A stretch of DNA of 50,411 nucleotides from Verrucomicrobiota bacterium (GCA_003402705.1 QQNF01000024.1:1-50411); one strand, 5' to 3'. Positions 35,698 through 44,885 are shown, counted from the stretch's first letter. Program-made: numbers and translations. Notes: a model not told the origin generated them from the letters alone.

Positions 35698-36798
35698 ATG
35701 GAACCAGACGCCGCCACCAGAAAGGAATCCGACTCCCTCGCCCTCGTCGCCCAGTACAGCGGCGCTCTCGCCGTCGTCTTCTCCGTCGCCACCGCCTGCC
35801 GCGCCATCCTCCCCCAGACCGGCTACCTCTTCTCCGCCCTCATGTTCCTCATGGCCATCGTCCTCGCAGGAACCCGCTGGCACCGCGGCCCAGTCATCCT
35901 CATGGCCATCCTCAGCGCCCTCACATGGAACTTCGTCTTCCTCCAACCCCAATTCACCTTCCTCATCCACAACCCAGGCGACCTCGCCGTCTTCGCGCTC
36001 TTCTTCATCGTCGCCCTCAGCATGGGCCACCTCACCTCCAATCTCCGCCAGCGCGAAGACGCCCTCGAACGCCACCACCGCGAACGCGAATCCCTCCTCG
36101 CAGAACGCCACCGCGCTAACCTCCTCGCAGAAAGCGAACGCCTCCACCGCACTCTCCTCGACAGCGTCTCCCACGAACTCAAAACCCCCATCACCATCAT
36201 CCGTACCGCCCTCGACGGGCTCGCCTCCCCTAACCCCTACACCGCGGAAATCACCACCGCCACCCGCAGGCTCCAGCACATCGTCGACAACTTCCTCGGC
36301 ATGACCCGCGTCGAAGCCGATGCCCTCCGCCCCAATCTCAACTGGGAAGAACTCCACGACGTCATCCGCGCCGCCACCTCTCCCCTCGAAGAAGAGTTCC
36401 GCTCCCGCCCGCTCCTCATCTCCGGCCTCGATTCCCTCCCGCTCCTCAAACTCGATAGCCGTCTCCTCGCCCAGGCCCTCTCCAACATCCTCCACAACGC
36501 CGCCTCCTACTCCCCTCAGGGCTCATCCGTCGAAATCTCCGCCTCCTTCCTCGCCAATTCCCTCGAAATCTCCGTCCGCGACCACGGCAAGGGCATCCCC
36601 GATGGCGCAGAAAACGCCGTCTTCGACAAATTCTACCGCGGCCCAGACGTCCACGCCGGCGGCACCGGCCTCGGCCTAGCCATCGCCCGCGGTCTCGTCC
36701 GCTCCATGAGAGGCGACATCTCCGCTCGCAATCACCCCGACGGCGGTGCCTGCTTCACCATCCGTCTCCCCGCCCAGGCCGCCCCTCTCTCCCCATGA
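35698..36798 (+). CDS. KdpD-like sensor histidine kinase without the N-terminal KdpD/Usp module
   Basis: The protein has 366 residues, less than half of E. coli KdpD. It starts with the four-helix DUF4118 membrane module (about residues 20-112, including GTRWHRGPVILMAILSALTWNF), as in KdpD. A coiled linker of REDALERHHRER type leads to HisKA with phospho-acceptor His159 in SVSHELKTPI. The ATPase domain follows with its N-box (SNILHNAASYS), VRDHGKGIPDG and GGTGLGLAIARG. The large cytosolic KdpD and Usp domains of full-length KdpD are absent. It overlaps the regulator gene by four bases. Confidence 0.9.
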   Translation: MEPDAATRKESDSLALVAQYSGALAVVFSVATACRAILPQTGYLFSALMFLMAIVLAGTRWHRGPVILMAILSALTWNFVFLQPQFTFLIHNPGDLAVFALFFIVALSMGHLTSNLRQREDALERHHRERESLLAERHRANLLAESERLHRTLLDSVSHELKTPITIIRTALDGLASPNPYTAEITTATRRLQHIVDNFLGMTRVEADALRPNLNWEELHDVIRAATSPLEEEFRSRPLLISGLDSLPLLKLDSRLLAQALSNILHNAASYSPQGSSVEISASFLANSLEISVRDHGKGIPDGAENAVFDKFYRGPDVHAGGTGLGLAIARGLVRSMRGDISARNHPDGGACFTIRLPAQAAPLSP

Positions 36799-37460
36799 AC
36801 AAGGTCGTCATCATCGACGACGAACCTCAGGTCCGCCGTCTCCTCTCCATGGTCCTCAAATCCCGCAACTACGAGGTCCACGAAGCCGAAGACGGTCCCT
36901 CCGGCCTCCAACACATCGCCTTCCTCCGCCCCGACGCCGTCCTCCTCGACCTCGGCCTCCCCGCCATGGACGGTCTCTCCGTCCTCAAACGTCTCCGCGA
37001 GTGGAGCGAGGTCCCCGTCCTCATCCTCTCCGTCCGCGACGAAGAAGCCCTCAAGGTCGAAGCCCTCGAAGCAGGCGCTGACGACTACGTCACCAAACCC
37101 TTCGGCACCGCTGAACTCCTCGCCCGCCTCGCCGTCATCCAGCGCCGTTGCTTCACCCGCCAGCACCCCGAAATCACCGCAGGAAACCTGACACTAAACC
37201 TCCTCCACCACGAAGCCTCCCTCGCCGGCGACCGCCTCAAACTCACTCCCACCGAATTCTCCCTCCTCCACACCCTCGCAGAACACGCCGGCCGCATCGT
37301 CACCTTCGGCCAGATCATCCGCCGCGTCTGGCCAGCCCAACTCTCCGATCAAAGCGAAGCCCTCCGCGTCCACATCAGCCACCTCCGCCGCAAACTCGGC
37401 ACCACCGGCCCGCAAATCATCAACGAACCCGCCATCGGCTACCGACTCATCGATTCCTGA
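36795..37460 (+). CDS. KdpE-like OmpR-family response regulator
   Basis: The 221-residue product has a receiver domain with acid pocket DD (8-9), phospho-acceptor Asp52 in LLDLGLPAMDG and Lys in KPFG. The winged-helix domain follows (LTPTEFSLLHTLAEHAGRIVTFGQIIRRVW.. LRVHISHLRRKL). Length and motifs match KdpE. The gene partner (KdpD-like) and kup form an operon. KdpE normally activates kdpFABC; that transporter is not in the window, so the target here is probably kup itself or unlinked genes. Confidence 0.92.
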   Translation: MNKVVIIDDEPQVRRLLSMVLKSRNYEVHEAEDGPSGLQHIAFLRPDAVLLDLGLPAMDGLSVLKRLREWSEVPVLILSVRDEEALKVEALEAGADDYVTKPFGTAELLARLAVIQRRCFTRQHPEITAGNLTLNLLHHEASLAGDRLKLTPTEFSLLHTLAEHAGRIVTFGQIIRRVWPAQLSDQSEALRVHISHLRRKLGTTGPQIINEPAIGYRLIDS

Positions 37461-37489
37461 CAACCCTCACACCCCCAACACACCCCGCC

Positions 37490-39274
37490 TCACACCCGGA
37501 ACAGCGCCCCCAGCTTCTTCCCTAGCAGCAGCCCCGCCCCGCTGATCGTAATCGTCAGAAACACCATCGCCCACACCCCCAGCGCACTCGCCAGCGCATC
37601 ACCATTCCCCAGATTCCCGAACAATTCGTAAATCGCCTTCGTGATCGGGAAATGCTCGCGCTTCTGCGCCAGAATCAGGCTGTCACTCACCTCCAGCATC
37701 CCGAACGCAAACGCCAGCAGCGCCCCCGCGATCAGATTCGCCGAAATCAGCGGCAGCGTCACCCGCCAGATCGCCTTCAGCGGCGCACACCCCAGATTCT
37801 GCGCCGCCTCCTCCAGCACCGGACTCGTCTGCTGCAGACCCGCACTCGCACTCCTCACCACATACGGCAATCGCCGGATACTGTACGCCACCACCAGCAG
37901 CAGCAGCGGATCATCATTCGGCCCTATCAGAAACCGGAATACCTGCCCCTCCCGCGTCATCGCCAGATAACCAAACGCCAGCACCAGCCCGGGCACCGCA
38001 ATCGGCAGCATCGACAGCGCATCCAGCAGATGCCTCCCCGGCAGCTTCGTCCGCACCGTGATCCACGCAATCGTAAACCCTAGCACACAGTCAAACACCG
38101 TCGCCAGCCCCGCATACTTCAGGCTGTTCTGGATCGACGGCACCGTCAGGCTGTGCCCCAGCGCATCCCGGTAATGCTGCATCGTCCCATGCGCCGGCAC
38201 CACCGTCCCATACCAATTCCCCGAAAACGAGGTCCGCACCACCCCGATGTGCGGCTGCACCGCCAGAAAGATCACCAGCGCAAAAAACCCCGCCGCCGCC
38301 ATCCCCTTCCATCCCCGCAGCACCTTCAGCTGCGCCGCCATGCTCGCCCGCCCCGCACTCGCATAATCACTCCGCCCGAACGCCAGCTTGCTCGCCAGAA
38401 ACAGCAGCACGCTGATCACTAGCATCACCGCTACCAGCGCATATGGCAGCGGGTTCCCCCCCATGTCCTTCGCCCCATCGAAAATCTGCACCGACGTCAC
38501 CCGGCTGTAATCAAAAATCAGCGGCACCCCCAGCTCCGTAAATCCCCAGATGAACACAATGCTCGCCCCCGCAAAAATCCCCGGCATCGCCAAGGGCAAG
38601 GTCACTCGGAAAAACCGCCGCACCGGCGCACAACCCAGATTCTCCGCCGCCTCGTCCATCGCCGGATCCAGATTCGACAGCGCCGCCGTGATGTTCAGAT
38701 AAAGAATCGGATACAGATGCAGGCTGTTCATCACAATCACCCCAGGCAACCGCCCCGCCCCTAACCAGTCCACCGGATGCCCCGCATCCATCAATCCCAT
38801 CCCCACAAACAGCGCATTCAACGCCCCCATCTGACCCAGAATCTGCTTCACCCCGATCGCCCCCACAAACGGCGGCAGTATCAGCGGCACCAGCAGTAGC
38901 GACGTCAGCACCAGCTTCCCCCGGAACTCGCACCGCGCCGCCAGCAGCGCCAGCGGCAGCGCCAGCACCATCGCCCCAGCCGTGCTCCCCAGCGCCATCT
39001 TCAGCGAATTGATCAGTCCCTCCACATACACCGGATTGCTGAACACCAGCTTCACATACTCCAGCGTAAACACCCGCCCGCCCCCAGCCCGCGGCTTCAG
39101 AAACGCCTCCTGCACCGTCACCAGAATCGGCCACAGAAAAAACAACGCCATGAACGCCGCCGTGAACAACAGCACGATCACAGCAGGATGAAACGTTCGA
39201 CGCAGGGAATTCACACCCCCGCCGTAACCCCGCCCCTCGCCACGCGCAACCCTCGGACCACCCTCTCCCCTCAA
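37490..39274 (-). CDS. Fused ABC transporter permease (two permease halves)
   Basis: A 594-residue protein made of two homologous permease domains. Each carries the EAA loop: EAAENLGCAPVRRFFRVTLP around residue 225, and EAAQNLGCAPLKAIWRVTLP around residue 510. Twelve hydrophobic helices are countable. This is the layout of FbpB/AfuB-type iron(III) or thiamine/2-aminoethylphosphonate permeases. Binding protein and ATPase genes are missing in the vicinity. The start is uncertain: TTG at 39274 overlaps the lactonase stop by four bases, while GTG at 39214 gives a more normal basic N-terminus (NSLRRTFHP). Confidence 0.88.
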   Translation of the reverse strand: MRGEGGPRVARGEGRGYGGGVNSLRRTFHPAVIVLLFTAAFMALFFLWPILVTVQEAFLKPRAGGGRVFTLEYVKLVFSNPVYVEGLINSLKMALGSTAGAMVLALPLALLAARCEFRGKLVLTSLLLVPLILPPFVGAIGVKQILGQMGALNALFVGMGLMDAGHPVDWLGAGRLPGVIVMNSLHLYPILYLNITAALSNLDPAMDEAAENLGCAPVRRFFRVTLPLAMPGIFAGASIVFIWGFTELGVPLIFDYSRVTSVQIFDGAKDMGGNPLPYALVAVMLVISVLLFLASKLAFGRSDYASAGRASMAAQLKVLRGWKGMAAAGFFALVIFLAVQPHIGVVRTSFSGNWYGTVVPAHGTMQHYRDALGHSLTVPSIQNSLKYAGLATVFDCVLGFTIAWITVRTKLPGRHLLDALSMLPIAVPGLVLAFGYLAMTREGQVFRFLIGPNDDPLLLLVVAYSIRRLPYVVRSASAGLQQTSPVLEEAAQNLGCAPLKAIWRVTLPLISANLIAGALLAFAFGMLEVSDSLILAQKREHFPITKAIYELFGNLGNGDALASALGVWAMVFLTITISGAGLLLGKKLGALFRV

Positions 39275-40533
39275 CCTCCCTTCAACTCCACAAACGCCAC
39301 CGCCGACGGATTCCCCACCGCCGCAAAATGTCCCGTGAACTCCAGCCGCCCCGTCCGCTTATCCACCCGGAACACCGCCACATGGTCCGCACGCTGATTG
39401 CAGCAGTACAGAAACCGCCCGCTCGGATCGATGCTGAAACTCCTCGGGTAATTCCCACGCGTCCACTCCTCCCCCACAAAACTCAGCGTCCCATCCCGAC
39501 CCACCGCAAAAATCCCGATGCTGTCATGCAGCCGATTCCCCGCATACACAAACCGCCCATCCCCAGAAACCAGAATCCCCGAACAGAAATTGCTCCCCGC
39601 ATACCCAGGCGGCAAACTCGAAATCGTCTGCCGCTCCGCCAGCACGCCCTTCTCCCCGTCATAGTCAAAGACCGTGATCGTCGACGCTTCCTCCTGAATC
39701 ACATACAACCGCCGCCCGTCCGGATGAAAATCAAAATGCCGCGGCCCATCCCCCGGCGGCAATGACACAAACGCCGGATCACTCGGCGTCAACTCCCCGC
39801 TCTTCTCGTCAAACCGCCACACATACACCCGGTCCAACCCCAGATCCGTGTGCAGCACATGCTTCCCTCCCGCATCCGCCCGAATCATGTGCGCATGCGT
39901 CCGATCATGCCCGCTGAACGCAAAACTCCCCGCAGGCGCATGCGCCGACCTCGCCGGCCCAATCTCCCCCGCATCCTCCCGCACACACACCGCCGCACCC
40001 AACCGCCCATCCTCCAACACCGGCAGCACCGCCACCGTCCCGCCAAAGTAATTCGCCACAAACAAAAACCGTCCTCCCGGATGCAGGCTCACATAAGTCG
40101 GCCCCGCCCCGCCTGACTCCACTTCATTGATCAGCTTCAACCCGCCATCCGCCCCGCTCACCGCATACGCACTCACCGTCCCCACCTTCCCAGCCCCGCG
40201 CCGCTCCGTCTCGTTCGCCGCATACAGAAACTTCCCGTCCGCACTCACCACCAGACAACTCGGACTCACCCCGGACTCCACCACCCCAGCCGCCGTCAGC
40301 GCCCCAGTCTCACCATCCGCTCGGAATAAATGAATCCCCCGCCCGTTCCCCGGCGGCAAATCCACCTGCGTCGGCAACACGTCCTTCAATGGCGAACTGA
40401 ACGTACCCACATACACCATCAGCGGCACCCGACCCCCAGTTCCCTTCTCCTCCGCCCCCTCAACCACCCCCACACCAGCCAGCCACCCGGCTGTTCTCAA
40501 CACGTCACGACGGGATGGATGATTCATTCTCAT
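39271..40533 (-). CDS. Lactonase family protein (6-phosphogluconolactonase-like seven-bladed propeller)
   Basis: The start at 40533 (MRMNHPSRRDVLRTAGW) places a twin-arginine-like signal at the N-terminus. The remaining 390 residues are the Pgl/YbhE-like propeller. Repeated signatures include VYVGTFSSPLKD, PSCLVVSADGKFLYAANE, GPTYVSLHPGGRFLFVANYFGG, GPRHFDFHPDGRRLYVIQE and YPRSFSIDPSGRFLYCCNQ. Cytoplasmic homologues hydrolyse 6-phosphogluconolactone. The secreted ones (muconate-cycloisomerizing-type or unknown) are of unknown substrate. Export to the periplasm is inferred from the signal. It is translationally coupled at its end to the permease start. Confidence 0.88.
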   Translation of the reverse strand: MRMNHPSRRDVLRTAGWLAGVGVVEGAEEKGTGGRVPLMVYVGTFSSPLKDVLPTQVDLPPGNGRGIHLFRADGETGALTAAGVVESGVSPSCLVVSADGKFLYAANETERRGAGKVGTVSAYAVSGADGGLKLINEVESGGAGPTYVSLHPGGRFLFVANYFGGTVAVLPVLEDGRLGAAVCVREDAGEIGPARSAHAPAGSFAFSGHDRTHAHMIRADAGGKHVLHTDLGLDRVYVWRFDEKSGELTPSDPAFVSLPPGDGPRHFDFHPDGRRLYVIQEEASTITVFDYDGEKGVLAERQTISSLPPGYAGSNFCSGILVSGDGRFVYAGNRLHDSIGIFAVGRDGTLSFVGEEWTRGNYPRSFSIDPSGRFLYCCNQRADHVAVFRVDKRTGRLEFTGHFAAVGNPSAVAFVELKGG

Positions 40534-40645
40534 GGCTGGATCGTTCGTCACTCTCGTCACCCTACGTCCCCGCCACCTCCCGTATTGCAACACCTTCCGC
40601 CACCCCTGTTGCGACCCGCCCCACCCCGCCCATCAATCCACTCCC

Positions 40646-41965
40646 ATGCCCAGACTCGCGCTCTCCGCGCTGCTGCTCCTCATCGCCTTCTCCCCAAGCT
40701 GCCGAAACGACCCCGCAGACAAGGCACGTCTGCGCCTCCACAACTCAGGCTACGCCTTCTCCGTCGACGACTTCCTCCGCGCCGCCTCCGACGGCCGCGA
40801 ATCCATCCTCCGCGACTTCATCACCGCCGGCATGCGACCCGACGTCACCGACGCCTCTGGCACCTCCGCCGTCTCCCGCGCCTCCTCCGCGGGCCACGGC
40901 CACCTCGTCACTCTCCTCATCAATCAAGGCGCAGCCCCCGCCGTCTCCGGCCCTAAAGGCGGTCCCATCCTCCTCGCCGCCGCCGCCTCCGGTGACCTCG
41001 ACGCAGTCTCCGCCCTCATCCGCGCCGGCGCAGACCCCGCATGGCTCGACCCCGACGGCTGGTCCGCTCTCGCCACCGCCGCTCAACACGGCCACGCCCC
41101 CATCATCGCCGCCCTCGCCCCCATCGCCCCTAACCAACTCGACCGCGCCCTCAAAATTGCCGCCCTCGAAGGCCACACCGCCGCCATCGCCGCCCTCCTC
41201 GACGCCGGCGCTGACCCCATCGCCCCCACCTCCGACGGCCGCTCCGCCCTCATGTTCGCCGCCGAACACGGTCGCAACGACGCCGCCACTCTCCTCCTCC
41301 TCCGCGGCGCAATCCCCACCGCCCTCGACCTCCAATCCCTCTCCGCCGCCGACCACGCCGATCAGAACGGCCACGACGCCCTCGCCATCACACTCCGTCA
41401 GGCCGCCCCTCCTCTCCCTGCCAATTCCCTGCCTACACCAGCATCCGCCCCTCCTCCATGGCCCGGTCTCCCCGCCTCCTCCCTAGCCGCCGCCGCCGCC
41501 CAGTTCTCCTCCATCACCATCTCCCCGCGCTCATGGCCCTTCTCCCTCACCTCCGTCGCCCCTGACAATTCCTCAGCCTCCTTCCTCCTCGCCGATTCCC
41601 CGGAGCCCCTCACCTTCTCCTCCGGCGACGCCGTCGGCATCTCAGGCTGGATCATCGACTCCATCACCCATCGTCTCGTCCCGCTCCGCCCCGGCTCCGA
41701 CCGACTAACTGACCTCTCCGAAGTCAGGCTCCGCCGCGACGACAACCCGAACCGTCTCCTCGCCGTCCGCGGCTGTCTCGTCCAATCCCCCGAATGGTCC
41801 GCCACCATCCGCATCGGCAACCACCCGGATCCTCTCTCCCTCCACTCAGGCGACCAATTCGACGCCGCCGGCATCCCCGTCCGCATCGCCGCCATCCTCC
41901 CCTCCGCACTCATCCTCGCCAACTCCGCCACCTCGGAACAACTCTCCGTCCCCGCCACCCGCTGA
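40646..41965 (+). CDS. Ankyrin-repeat lipoprotein
   Basis: The start at 40646 (MPRLALSALLLLIAFSPSC) is chosen because it leads to a lipoprotein signal with Cys after FSPS; the frame is open further up without one. The 439-residue product has about six ankyrin repeats between residues 35 and 260. Clear units are DASGTSAVSRASSAGHGHLVTLLI, SGDLDAVSALIRAGADP and DGRSALMFAAEHGRNDAATLLLL. The C-terminal 180 residues hold small beta-rich domains (VAPDNSSASFLLADS.. VGISGWIIDS), unrecognised. It lies three bases before uvrC. Ankyrin lipoproteins are usually protein-binding; partner unknown. Confidence 0.85.
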   Translation: MPRLALSALLLLIAFSPSCRNDPADKARLRLHNSGYAFSVDDFLRAASDGRESILRDFITAGMRPDVTDASGTSAVSRASSAGHGHLVTLLINQGAAPAVSGPKGGPILLAAAASGDLDAVSALIRAGADPAWLDPDGWSALATAAQHGHAPIIAALAPIAPNQLDRALKIAALEGHTAAIAALLDAGADPIAPTSDGRSALMFAAEHGRNDAATLLLLRGAIPTALDLQSLSAADHADQNGHDALAITLRQAAPPLPANSLPTPASAPPPWPGLPASSLAAAAAQFSSITISPRSWPFSLTSVAPDNSSASFLLADSPEPLTFSSGDAVGISGWIIDSITHRLVPLRPGSDRLTDLSEVRLRRDDNPNRLLAVRGCLVQSPEWSATIRIGNHPDPLSLHSGDQFDAAGIPVRIAAILPSALILANSATSEQLSVPATR

Positions 41966-41968
41966 CCC

Positions 41969-43546
41969 ATGCGCGAAAAACCTGATTTCGTCGCCCGACT
42001 CCACGACGTCCCTCACCAACCCGGCGTCTACCTCATGCGCGACCGCCTCAACCGCATCATCTACGTCGGCAAAGCCCGCGACCTCCGCCGCCGTCTCAGC
42101 AACTACTTCCAACCCTCCCGCACCCGCCTCGCCGACCTCAAAACCCGCGCCCTCATCAACAGCATCTGGGACTTCGAATTCCACACGGTCCGCAACGAAC
42201 CCGAAGCCCTCCTCCTCGAAGGCCGTCTCATCAAGGAATACCGGCCCCGCTATAACATCTCCTTCCGCGACGACAAACGCTTCCTCCTCCTCAAGGTCCA
42301 CCCCGAGGAACCATGGCCGCGCTTCCATCTCACCAGAACCCGCAAAGACGACGGCGCCCGCTACTTCGGCCCCTTCGCCCACAGCGGCAGTCTCCGCGCC
42401 ACCCTCACATGGATGCAGAAACAATTCGGCCTCCGTTCCTGCCGACCAGTCACCCCTGGCGAAAACGACTACCGCCACTGCCACAATGACCTCATCCGCA
42501 ATTGCTCCGCCCCCTGCATCGGCCGCATCACCCGCCCCGAATACATCGCCCGCGTCAACGATGCCTGCTCGTTCCTCGAAGGCAAAGCCCGCGACCACCT
42601 CAAGGAAATCGAAGCCGAAATGATGGCCGCCGCCGCAGAACTCGACTTCGAACGCGCCGCCGACCTCCGCGACATGCTCGCCGACTTCCGCAAAACCCTC
42701 CAGCCCGCACGCCGTTTCACCAGACAACGCGGCATCACCGGCCCCAATATCGACCCCATGGAAGATGTCAGGGAACTCGCCGACATCCTCGGACTCGAAC
42801 GCATCCCCCTCGCCATGGAATGCTTCGACATCTCCAACATCTCCGCCAACCACATCGTCGCCAGCATGGTCCGCTTCACCAACGGATCCGCAGACACCGC
42901 CGCCTACCGCCGCTACCGCATCCGCTCGGTCAGCACCCAGAACGACTTCGCCTCCATGGCCGAAGTCGTCCGCCGCCGCTACCAGCGCATCCTCCTCGAA
43001 GGCCGCCACGCCCTCGGCGCAGACCAGGCCGACGCCTCCCAGGAATCCCCCCTCGATGCCCTCCGCCGTCTCGAATCCTCCCCTCCCTCCCAACCGCTCC
43101 ACCCCTTCGTCCGTCTCCCCGACCTCGTCATCGTCGACGGCGGCAAAGGCCAGCTCTCCAGCGCCTGCGAAGAACTCCAGCGCCTCGGCCTCCACTCCCT
43201 CCCCATCATCGGCCTAGCCAAAGAACGCGAGGAAATCTTCCGCCCAGACACCCCGGATCCCCTCGTCCTTCCCCACACCTCCGGAGCCCTCCGCCTCCTC
43301 CAGCGCATCCGCGACGAAGCCCACCGCTGGGCCAATGGCTACCATCAGCTCCTGATGAAACGTCGCGTCGGCGAAAGCCTCCTCGACGACATCCCCGGCA
43401 TCTCCGAAGCCCGTAAACGCGCCCTCCTCGCCCACTTCGGCTCCGTCACCAGAATCCGCCGCCTCACCCCAGACACCCTAGCCTCCGTCCCAGGCATCAG
43501 CCGCCGCCTCGCCGACACCATCAAATCATGGCTCGAAACCCACTGA
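41969..43546 (+). CDS. uvrC: Excinuclease ABC subunit C
   Basis: A 525-residue UvrC, shorter than E. coli (610). The GIY-YIG nuclease is intact (PGVYLMRDRLNRIIYVGKA, near residues 18-36). The UVR/UvrB-binding segment is LDFERAADLRDMLADF, and the RNase H-like domain has AMECFDISNISANHIV and VIVDGGKGQLS. The C-terminal helix-hairpin-helix repeats are SLLDDIPGISEARKRALLAHFG and TLASVPGISRRLADTI. UvrC makes both incisions in nucleotide excision repair. It directly follows the ankyrin lipoprotein gene and ends before the repeat island. Confidence 0.96.
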   Translation: MREKPDFVARLHDVPHQPGVYLMRDRLNRIIYVGKARDLRRRLSNYFQPSRTRLADLKTRALINSIWDFEFHTVRNEPEALLLEGRLIKEYRPRYNISFRDDKRFLLLKVHPEEPWPRFHLTRTRKDDGARYFGPFAHSGSLRATLTWMQKQFGLRSCRPVTPGENDYRHCHNDLIRNCSAPCIGRITRPEYIARVNDACSFLEGKARDHLKEIEAEMMAAAAELDFERAADLRDMLADFRKTLQPARRFTRQRGITGPNIDPMEDVRELADILGLERIPLAMECFDISNISANHIVASMVRFTNGSADTAAYRRYRIRSVSTQNDFASMAEVVRRRYQRILLEGRHALGADQADASQESPLDALRRLESSPPSQPLHPFVRLPDLVIVDGGKGQLSSACEELQRLGLHSLPIIGLAKEREEIFRPDTPDPLVLPHTSGALRLLQRIRDEAHRWANGYHQLLMKRRVGESLLDDIPGISEARKRALLAHFGSVTRIRRLTPDTLASVPGISRRLADTIKSWLETH

Positions 43547-43580
43547 CCTACAAAACAGCAAGCCCCCAATAGCAAAGTGG

Positions 43581-43599
43581 CACGGGCATCCTGCCTGTG
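43581..43599. repeat. Hairpin CACGGGCA-TCC-TGCCTGTG after uvrC
   Basis: An eight-pair stem (one G-T) with a three-base loop, 35 bases after the uvrC stop. There is no T-run, so it is a weak terminator candidate. Its sequence type (GGCACGGGCATCCTGCC) recalls dispersed palindromes that I remember from verrucomicrobial/planctomycete genomes; that is recollection, not a search. Confidence 0.6.
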
Positions 43600-43616
43600 A
43601 CCTCAATGCCCGCCAT

Positions 43617-43790
43617 CTCCGAACAAGCAGCCGAAGGCTCTGGACTGCTGTCAGCATTACAGCTCTCTCTCGCGCACGGAGTGCGCCTACCAGCCCCTCT
43701 CCAAACAAGCCCTCCGAACAAGCAGCCGAAGGCTCTGGACTGCTGTCAGCATTACAGCTCTCTCTCGCGCACGGAGTGCGCCTACCAGCC
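43617..43790. repeat. Perfect 79-base direct repeat (two copies)
   Basis: Bases 43617-43695 and 43712-43790 are identical over 79 positions and separated by 16 bases. Each copy contains an inverted repeat, GCGCAC-GGA-GTGCGC (43672-43686 in the first), and CTGT...ACAG arms around a CAGCATT centre. Identity implies recent duplication or gene conversion. Confidence 0.9.
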
Positions 43791-44062
43791 ATCTCCCCAC
43801 AAGCCCGGGCACGCGAGGCTCCGTACTCGCACCTCTCCCCACAAGCCCCTACCCTCTCCCCACAAGCCCTCTCAAATTTCAAATCCCCCCTCTACCCACC
43901 ACACCAACATTACACCAATCCCAACCGGGGTTGCGTCGCCCCACCACCATCCTCGCATCCCTCAAACCACCGCTCGCCACAATCCATTCCCTCCCTGCCA
44001 GCGGCACCACCTCCCGCCAGATTGTTCAAGGACAACCAGTCAGCCACGACCCGGGATTGCCA

Positions 44063-44698
44063 TCATGGCACGGCCTGGAAGAAATTCCCGTTCGAACAAG
44101 GATCGGATGCTCCGTCTGACTCCATCCACTCCTTGAACCATTCGAAAAAGGAGGCACCAACAATGCGATCAGGCTCCACATACGGGTCATCATCCTCATC
44201 GATTTCCCCACGCTCCATGCTGATCACACGCCACTTCATGGTTCCAGGCACCTCAAGCCAAAGTCCATACTGCGTCGCTTCCGTTTCATACTGTTCACCA
44301 AATCGGAAGGTGCGCATGGGGCGGTCCAGAAATTCCCTTCGCTCGTTGATTTCTTCAATGATTTTCTCCTCAGGCCACAAATACAAAGGATAAGCCAAGG
44401 TGATGGCGAGCGCTTTTTCGTATTTTTCGTAAAAGGCGATGAATTCAGGGGGCAGCGGATGGCGCACCGATTCCTGCAGTCGACTCAGTCCATGCCCGGG
44501 TACTGTAGCATAACTAGTTGCCTCGAAAATGCAGTTTCCAAATTCATCCGCTTCCTGTACAATTCTTGCCGCAGGAGAACCGGATGCATCATTCCTAATT
44601 TCTTCTGATCCCAGCAGGACATCGTAATGATATCCTCTCAACTTTCTGACATCACGCAACGATTTGTCGAAGAAATTGTAGTCAGGTTTGCTTTTCAT
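44063..44698 (-). CDS. SUKH / SMI1-KNR4-like protein, possible immunity protein
   Basis: The start at 44698 (MKSKPDYNFFDKS) is preceded by AGAGG at five bases. The 211-residue product has in its middle LSRLQESVRHPLPPEFIAFYEKYEKAL and YLWPEEKIIEEINERREFL. This matches the SUKH pattern (LP.dy..fl...ng and W....i...n). SUKH proteins are typically immunity proteins against contact-dependent or polymorphic toxins. The gene has lower GC and different codon use from its neighbours (frequent AT-rich codons), a common sign of transfer. No full toxin gene lies upstream, only a 52-codon ORF 29 bases before it. Confidence 0.7.
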   Translation of the reverse strand: MKSKPDYNFFDKSLRDVRKLRGYHYDVLLGSEEIRNDASGSPAARIVQEADEFGNCIFEATSYATVPGHGLSRLQESVRHPLPPEFIAFYEKYEKALAITLAYPLYLWPEEKIIEEINERREFLDRPMRTFRFGEQYETEATQYGLWLEVPGTMKWRVISMERGEIDEDDDPYVEPDRIVGASFFEWFKEWMESDGASDPCSNGNFFQAVP

Positions 44699-44726
44699 CG
44701 CGCCTCTTTTGTCATGGTCCGGCCTT

Positions 44727-44885
44727 TCAGTCCACCAGCTTGACCCCATTAATCATGAAGCGGCAATCGAACTTGTGCGCCCACTTCCGGAACTTCGCCG
44801 CACGCATGATGCCCGCGCCTTTCATGACAGCCAGCGCAGCGTGCTCGTAATCAATGCCACCGACTTCTATCCACCCAACGCCCAT
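44727..44885 (-). CDS. Possible toxin C-terminal remnant or small ORF before SUKH
   Basis: A 52-codon ORF with ATG at 44885 and TGA at 44727. The reading frame is open further up to about 44990 without an ATG. The product is mixed hydrophobic and basic and ends RAAKFRKWAHKFDCRFMINGVKLVD, unlike spacer translations. It lies immediately upstream of the SUKH gene, where toxin genes normally stand. No family is recognised. It may be the truncated end of a lost toxin gene or a chance frame. Confidence 0.3.
   Translation of the reverse strand: MGVGWIEVGGIDYEHAALAVMKGAGIMRAAKFRKWAHKFDCRFMINGVKLVD

Larger units (their letters stand above)
43547..44062. other. Spacer of about 515 bases, repeat-rich, without a gene
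   Basis: Contains the hairpin at 43581-43599 and the two 79-base direct repeats, listed separately. Between 43790 and 43880 the block CTCCCCACAAGCC recurs three times (starting near 43793, 43837 and 43856). The rest of the stretch, 43900-44062, shows nothing recognisable. Frames open through the repeats are not credible genes. Confidence 0.6.

Noticed and set aside
43526..43882. Minus-strand frame across the uvrC end and repeats
   Set aside because: Its protein merely encodes the 79-base duplicate twice in different frames, and it overlaps uvrC.
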